Source of the DNA: CAG-103 sp905215475
Lineage (GTDB): Bacteria; Bacillota; Clostridia; Oscillospirales; Oscillospiraceae
Direction of reading: 5' to 3'
Length of the DNA: 64,000 bases
NCBI GenBank assembly: GCA_905215475.1
Contig: CAJMPW010000006.1
Span: 62,001-126,000, forward strand
The position numbers were made by a program, and so were the translations under genes. Positions 60,280-64,000 of the stretch are shown piece after piece (the stretch's first letter is position 1; each line of letters starts with the position of its first letter). Under the pieces are notes generated by a model. That model saw only the letters and a list, made by a program, of their open reading frames with translations, ran no database searches and was not told the origin of the DNA.

Positions 60280-62967
60280 TTATCTGCCGCGCGTCTTGCG
60301 CACGAGGCGGCCGATGGCGGCGGGGGTGTTGCCGGCCACGGTCAGCAGGGTGCGGAAGTATTCACGGCCGTGCGTGTCGTTGACCTTCTCGAGGCGGATG
60401 GCGTCGAACTTGCACTTGGTGGTGCAGATGCCGCAGCCGATGCACTGGTCCTCGTTGAGGACGACCGCGCCGCAGCCGAGGCAGCGCTCGGTCTCCTTCT
60501 TCATCTGCTCCTCGGTGAACACACCGCGCAGATCGTGGAAGGTCTTCTTCGCCTCTTCGGCGGAGCCGTCGTGCGCGTGCTGGCGCGGGGTGTTGTCAAA
60601 GCTCTCGATCGGCACGGCCACGGTCGCGGGATCGAGCGACTTGTAGTCGCGGTGGTCACGGCCGATGAGCTGGCTCTGGCCGGGGTGCACGAAGCGGTGG
60701 ATGGACACGGCAGCCTCTTTGCCGGCGGCGATGGCGTCGATGGCAAACTTCGGACCGGTCACAAGATCGCCGCCCGCGAACACGTCGGGCTCGGCGGTCT
60801 GATACGTTGCGGGGTCAACAAGCACGGTGCCGCGCTTGCCGAGCTGGAGCTTCGAGCCGGCGTCGATGCCGCACAGGTCGATCTGCTGGCCGATGGCCGA
60901 GATGACGGCGGAGACTGCAAGCGTCTCGAACTCGCCCGTGCCGACGGGCTTGCGGCGGCCCTTCTCGTCGGGCTCGCCGAGGGTCATGGTCTCGACCTTG
61001 ATGGCCGTGGCCTTGCCCTTTTCGCCCAGGATCTCGACCGGGGCGCTCAGGAAGCGGAACTTGACGCCCTCGGCCTCGGCCTCGGCGACTTCTTCGTCCG
61101 CTGCGGGCATCTCTTCGCGGCTGCGGCGGTAGAGCAGCGTCACGTCCGCACCGCGGCGCACGGCGGCGCGCGCGACGTCGATGGCGACATTGCCGCCGCC
61201 GATGACGGCGACCTGCTTGCCGATGGTCGGGCGCTTGCCGAGGTTCACGGCGCGCAGGAACTCGACGCCGGTGAACACACCCTTCAGATCGTCGCCCGGG
61301 CAGCCGGCCGGCGTGCCCTTGGAGGCGCCGACGGCGAGGTAGATCGCCTTGTAGCCGTCCGCGCGCAGCGCGTCGAGCGTCATGTTCTTGCCGACCTCAA
61401 CGCCGAAGCGGAACTCCACGCCGAGCTCCTTGAGCACGTCGATCTCCGCGTTGACAACGTTCTTCTCGAGGCGGAAGCTCGGGATGCCGAGCGTGAGCAT
61501 ACCGCCGGGCACGGACTCCTTCTCGAACACGGTCACGGGGTAGCCCTTGACGGCGAGGTAGTACGCGCAGCTCAGACCGGCAGGGCCGGCGCCGATGACG
61601 GCGATCTTCTCCGGGTACGGACGGCCGATCTGATTGAGCATCTTCGGCACGAAGCGGGTGCTGGCTTCGAGATCCTTCTCGGCGATGAACTTCTTGATGT
61701 CGTCGATGGCGATCGGATCGTCGATGTTGCCGCGGGTGCAGGCGTCCTCACAACGCTTGTTGCAGATGCGGCCGCAGACGGCCGGGAACGGGTTTTCTTT
61801 CTTGATGAGCTCCAGCGCCTCGGTGTAGCGGCCGAGGGACGCGAGCTTGATGTAGCCCTGAACCGGGATGTGCGCCGGGCACTCGGCCTTGCAGGGGGCG
61901 GTGCCGCTGGGCATGACGTCGGAGCGGTTCGTGCGGTACTCGGGGTTGTAGCTCGAGCGGTGGAACGGCACGCTGGCGTCGGTGTCGTAGGTGTCGGAGA
62001 TGTGCGGATCGGTCGCGCAGCGCTTCTGGCCGAGCTTGAGCGCGTTGGTCTGGCAGTTTTCGACGCACTGACCGCAGGCGACGCACTTTTCCTTGTCCAC
62101 GCGGGCGATGTAGTTCGAGCGGATGGCGCGCGGCGTGCGGAACAGCTCCGCGATGCGCAGCGCGAAGCACGAGCAGCCGCAGCAGTTGCAGATGGCGTTC
62201 GTGTCCTCGAAGCCGGGGGTCTGGTTGATCTCGTGCACGAGACCGTTGTCCTCGGCGCGCTGGAGGATCTCATACGCCTCTTCCTTGGTCACGAGGCGGT
62301 GATAACCCTGCTCGGAGAAGCAGCGGGCGTTGTCGTTGAGGTACATGCACATATCCTCTTCGAGGTGGCCGCAGCCCTCGCCCATGAGACGGCGGGCACG
62401 GCGGCAGGAGCACGGACCGACGCTGATGGCGGTCGCGTTCTCGATGAGGGTGCGCACTTCGTCGTAGGAGGCGGCGTGCGAGTCGTTCTCGATGGCGCTC
62501 ATGACGGGCATGACGCGCATGAAGAACATACCGGTCTTGCCGGAGTCGAGCATCGGCGCGAGCATTTCCGGACGGCGGCGGGTGTACGCCTCAAAGGACT
62601 CGCCGAGCACGGGATACTTGTCGCACTGCTCACGGTTGGCAAGGATGCCCTCCATGATGCCCGGGACCCAGATCGGGTAGAAGTAGCAGCGCTTGCCGTC
62701 CACATAGCGGTAGCGGACTGCGCCGGTCTTGCACAGCTTGTCGAGCTGCTCCTGCGTGAATTCCACGCTCTTTCTTGCGCGCTTGGCCACTTCCTCAACC
62801 GTGCGGTTGGTCTCCAGGCGCACGTGCATCATGATCGCACACATATCATCGTCGATGATCGGCTCGAGGATCTTATACTCGGGATCGTCATACGTGATGC
62901 CCATGTACGTCATGCTCTCAAGGCTGATCTTCGTAGCCAGCTTGAGAATATTCGGTCTTTTTGCCAT
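60280..62967 (-). CDS. Multi-domain iron-sulfur/FAD/NAD(P) oxidoreductase (locus 3)
   Basis: The 895-residue protein is the complete version of the gene cut by the window edge at 1-1406. Residues 1-310 resemble the stand-alone protein at 15530: CSC at 186-188 with C199 and C207, CNCCGCSC at 260-267, and a ferredoxin site C295/298/301/305. Residues 350-420 contain the cysteine-rich GltD N-terminal cluster domain (CKAEC ... CGRICNKRCEDAC). The FAD motif GAGPAG is at 459-464, a GGGNVAID NAD(P) motif follows, and the C-terminus has CLGCG and CIGCGICTTKC. It probably passes electrons from NAD(P)H through FAD and several clusters. GGAGGAAAC precedes the ATG. Confidence 0.9.
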   Translation of the reverse strand: MAKRPNILKLATKISLESMTYMGITYDDPEYKILEPIIDDDMCAIMMHVRLETNRTVEEVAKRARKSVEFTQEQLDKLCKTGAVRYRYVDGKRCYFYPIWVPGIMEGILANREQCDKYPVLGESFEAYTRRRPEMLAPMLDSGKTGMFFMRVMPVMSAIENDSHAASYDEVRTLIENATAISVGPCSCRRARRLMGEGCGHLEEDMCMYLNDNARCFSEQGYHRLVTKEEAYEILQRAEDNGLVHEINQTPGFEDTNAICNCCGCSCFALRIAELFRTPRAIRSNYIARVDKEKCVACGQCVENCQTNALKLGQKRCATDPHISDTYDTDASVPFHRSSYNPEYRTNRSDVMPSGTAPCKAECPAHIPVQGYIKLASLGRYTEALELIKKENPFPAVCGRICNKRCEDACTRGNIDDPIAIDDIKKFIAEKDLEASTRFVPKMLNQIGRPYPEKIAVIGAGPAGLSCAYYLAVKGYPVTVFEKESVPGGMLTLGIPSFRLEKNVVNAEIDVLKELGVEFRFGVEVGKNMTLDALRADGYKAIYLAVGASKGTPAGCPGDDLKGVFTGVEFLRAVNLGKRPTIGKQVAVIGGGNVAIDVARAAVRRGADVTLLYRRSREEMPAADEEVAEAEAEGVKFRFLSAPVEILGEKGKATAIKVETMTLGEPDEKGRRKPVGTGEFETLAVSAVISAIGQQIDLCGIDAGSKLQLGKRGTVLVDPATYQTAEPDVFAGGDLVTGPKFAIDAIAAGKEAAVSIHRFVHPGQSQLIGRDHRDYKSLDPATVAVPIESFDNTPRQHAHDGSAEEAKKTFHDLRGVFTEEQMKKETERCLGCGAVVLNEDQCIGCGICTTKCKFDAIRLEKVNDTHGREYFRTLLTVAGNTPAAIGRLVRKTRGR

Positions 62968-63019
62968 GCCGTTTCCTCCTTCAGTGTAGGGCGGTATTTA
63001 AAAGGTGTTCCCTGTCCCC

Positions 63020-63658
63020 TTATTGCTTGGGCGGCGCCGCGAACGCGTGCGTGAACTGCTCACACAGCGCGTCGATGCGCGCGCGACCGTCGAGCTCATG
63101 CACGCTCGGCACGCCGACGGACATCCGCTGGATGACGCCGAGGATCGAATCGTATGTATTATAATAGAGTGTTTTCACATCGGCCTCGGGATCGACCGTC
63201 CCGTCAGAGAGCCCGCGGCGGATGGCCGCGGCGATCGGTCCGGGGGCGACCTCAAAGCGCTCTGGCGGCCGGTTGATGACCGCGTGCTGCCGGCCGGCGT
63301 TGCACAGCGCGACCTCCGCATCCAGCGAGAAGCGGATGCCCGCGGGATCGGTGAAGATCAGCTCCGCGTAGCTGCGCAGCAGCACCCGGATCTCCTCGAT
63401 GCCGGTCATGCCCTTGCGCCGCTGCTTTGCCAGCGACTGCGCGGCCAGCTCCTTGGCCCTGTCCCAGTAGAGGTAGGCCGCCGCGATGACGAGCTCATCC
63501 TTGTTTGCAAAGTACCGGTAGACCGAGCGCTCGGTCAGACCGGCGTGCTGCGCGATGTCGCGGATGGTCGTCTTTTCGATGCCGTTTTCAACAAAACACG
63601 CCAGCGCCGTCTGCGTTACGAGTGCGATATTTTGTTCCCGCACCTCTTGCATCGACAT
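63020..63658 (-). CDS. TetR/AcrR-family regulator of the redox operon
   Basis: The 212-residue regulator has the N-terminal TetR domain (KTTIRDIAQHAGLTERSVYR and YFANKDELV). Its C-terminal part contains RVLLRSYAELIFTDP-like helices (actual IRVLLRSYAELIFT). AGGAGG sets the start at 63658. A promoter and a perfect inverted repeat overlap its start site (63684-63734), suggesting autoregulation. It lies 52 bases upstream of the 895-residue gene on the same strand and may be co-transcribed. Confidence 0.88.
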   Translation of the reverse strand: MSMQEVREQNIALVTQTALACFVENGIEKTTIRDIAQHAGLTERSVYRYFANKDELVIAAAYLYWDRAKELAAQSLAKQRRKGMTGIEEIRVLLRSYAELIFTDPAGIRFSLDAEVALCNAGRQHAVINRPPERFEVAPGPIAAAIRRGLSDGTVDPEADVKTLYYNTYDSILGVIQRMSVGVPSVHELDGRARIDALCEQFTHAFAAPPKQ

Positions 63659-63683
63659 GGGCGTGCCTCCTGTCTGCTATGTT

Positions 63684-63700
63684 TGTCAGATTGACTGACA
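63684..63700. promoter_or_regulatory. Probable TetR operator
   Basis: TGTCAG-ATTGA-CTGACA is a perfect 6-5-6 inverted repeat at the expected transcription start of the tetR gene, the right size for a TetR dimer. Confidence 0.7.
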
Positions 63701-63705
63701 TTGTT

Positions 63706-63734
63706 ATTATACCTGCTTTTTTTCGGTATTTCAA
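63706..63734 (-). promoter_or_regulatory. Promoter of the tetR-redox operon
   Basis: On the minus strand TTGAAA and TATAAT have a 17-base spacer; the operator begins 6 bases downstream. Confidence 0.8.
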
Positions 63735-63769
63735 CTGAAAGTTGCTCGTTTTTTAACGAGTTTGTCATA

Positions 63770-63807
63770 CAAAAAACACCGGTATGGTCAAAAAACCACA
63801 CCGGTGT
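63770..63807 (-). terminator. Terminator of a minus-strand gene beyond the window
   Basis: A 13-bp stem ACACCGGTATGGT with one mismatch and a CAAAAA loop; on the minus strand TTTTTTG follows. Confidence 0.7.
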
Positions 63808-63811
63808 ACAG

Positions 63812-64000
63812 CTTGTCAAAAACCTCGTAGAGTTTCGCCGCCGCAGCGGCGAAAGAAAGTCCAATTATTTTCTCCGGCGACATGTGCGGCGGAGAAAATA
63901 CTTCTCAGGCTGCAAGTGTGGAATTTGCGTGCCGTAGGCGCACAAATTATGCGCGCAGCAGACTGCAGCCCCTTTGTCAAAAAAGGAATCCTTTTTTGAC
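63812..64000 (+). repeat. Dispersed structured repeat, copy C (reaches window end)
   Basis: It begins GCTTGTCAAAAACCTCGTAG, has the same core as copy B, a different middle hairpin (about 63915-63955), and ends in TTTGTCAAAAAAGG-AAT-CCTTTTTTGAC at the window edge. Confidence 0.85.

Noticed and set aside
60370..63054. 894-codon plus-strand frame opposite the 895-residue oxidoreductase
   Set aside because: It is the antisense shadow of a gene full of conserved motifs; composition is Arg/Ala/Val/His-rich as typical for such shadows.

Overview
The window looks like a chromosomal segment of a GC-rich, spore-forming, anaerobic Firmicute of class Clostridia, most likely family Oscillospiraceae (Oscillibacter/Dysosmobacter/Lawsonibacter type). 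The basis is: sporulation genes (gpr, spoVT), an oxygen-sensitive class III ribonucleotide reductase (nrdDG), AGGAGG-type ribosome binding sites, S-layer-homology anchoring, a SipW-type signal peptidase and many ferredoxin-like proteins. The family assignment is inference. Two perfect parS sites next to parA-parB suggest the replication origin is not far away. No phage, transposase, CRISPR array or rRNA was seen.

Layout. 1-1747: the 3' part of an iron-sulfur/FAD oxidoreductase plus a HypA-like gene. 1.8-11.9 kb: housekeeping genes (asnS, a lipid kinase, rpsT, gpr, parS-parAB, serS, mscL, initiator tRNA-fMet), then three small poorly known genes. 11.9-14.7 kb: a cobalt/nickel ECF importer (cbiMQO). 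14.8-15.4 kb: a decayed subtilase/SLH gene. 15.5-18.6 kb: a second iron-sulfur protein + HypA-like pair, then a divergent flavodoxin-ferredoxin gene and a TetR regulator. 19.0-24.5 kb: spoVT, galE and the NrdR-controlled operon nrdD-nrdG-dut. 24.5-30.2 kb: a Dlt-like operon (adenylating ligase, carrier protein, PLP decarboxylase, MBOAT, DltD-like protein). 30.6-38.8 kb: a SipW / TasA-like / vWA / SLH surface-fibre locus. 39-46 kb: MATE transporter, LOG-family gene, two ketopantoate-reductase-like genes with an FAH hydrolase, and a YkvI-type transporter. 46-51 kb: trkH, an AEC transporter, folC, ruvX and dispersed repeats. 51-58 kb: two mgtC genes and a lacI regulator divergent from a TRAP transporter + phosphodiesterase operon. 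58-63.7 kb: a TetR-controlled redox operon (895-residue iron-sulfur/FAD protein, HypA-like protein, Old Yellow Enzyme-type reductase).

How the genes may work together. Three separate loci pair a multi-cluster iron-sulfur protein with a HypA-like protein immediately downstream, although no hydrogenase gene is visible. The Dlt-like operon carries a fold-III PLP decarboxylase between carrier protein and acyltransferase, which suggests that a carrier-bound amino acid is decarboxylated (as BtrK does in butirosin synthesis) before transfer to a cell-surface polymer. The adjacent SipW locus encodes its own signal peptidase, four short SipW-type secreted proteins including one that carries SLH wall-anchor repeats late in the cluster, and a 1043-residue vWA protein. 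These three are the strongest candidates for undescribed biology. A dispersed, structured intergenic repeat of about 140-190 bp occurs in three copies plus tail fragments.

Coordinates of starts were chosen from ribosome binding sites and family N-termini. All identifications are by reading the sequence; no database search was run.
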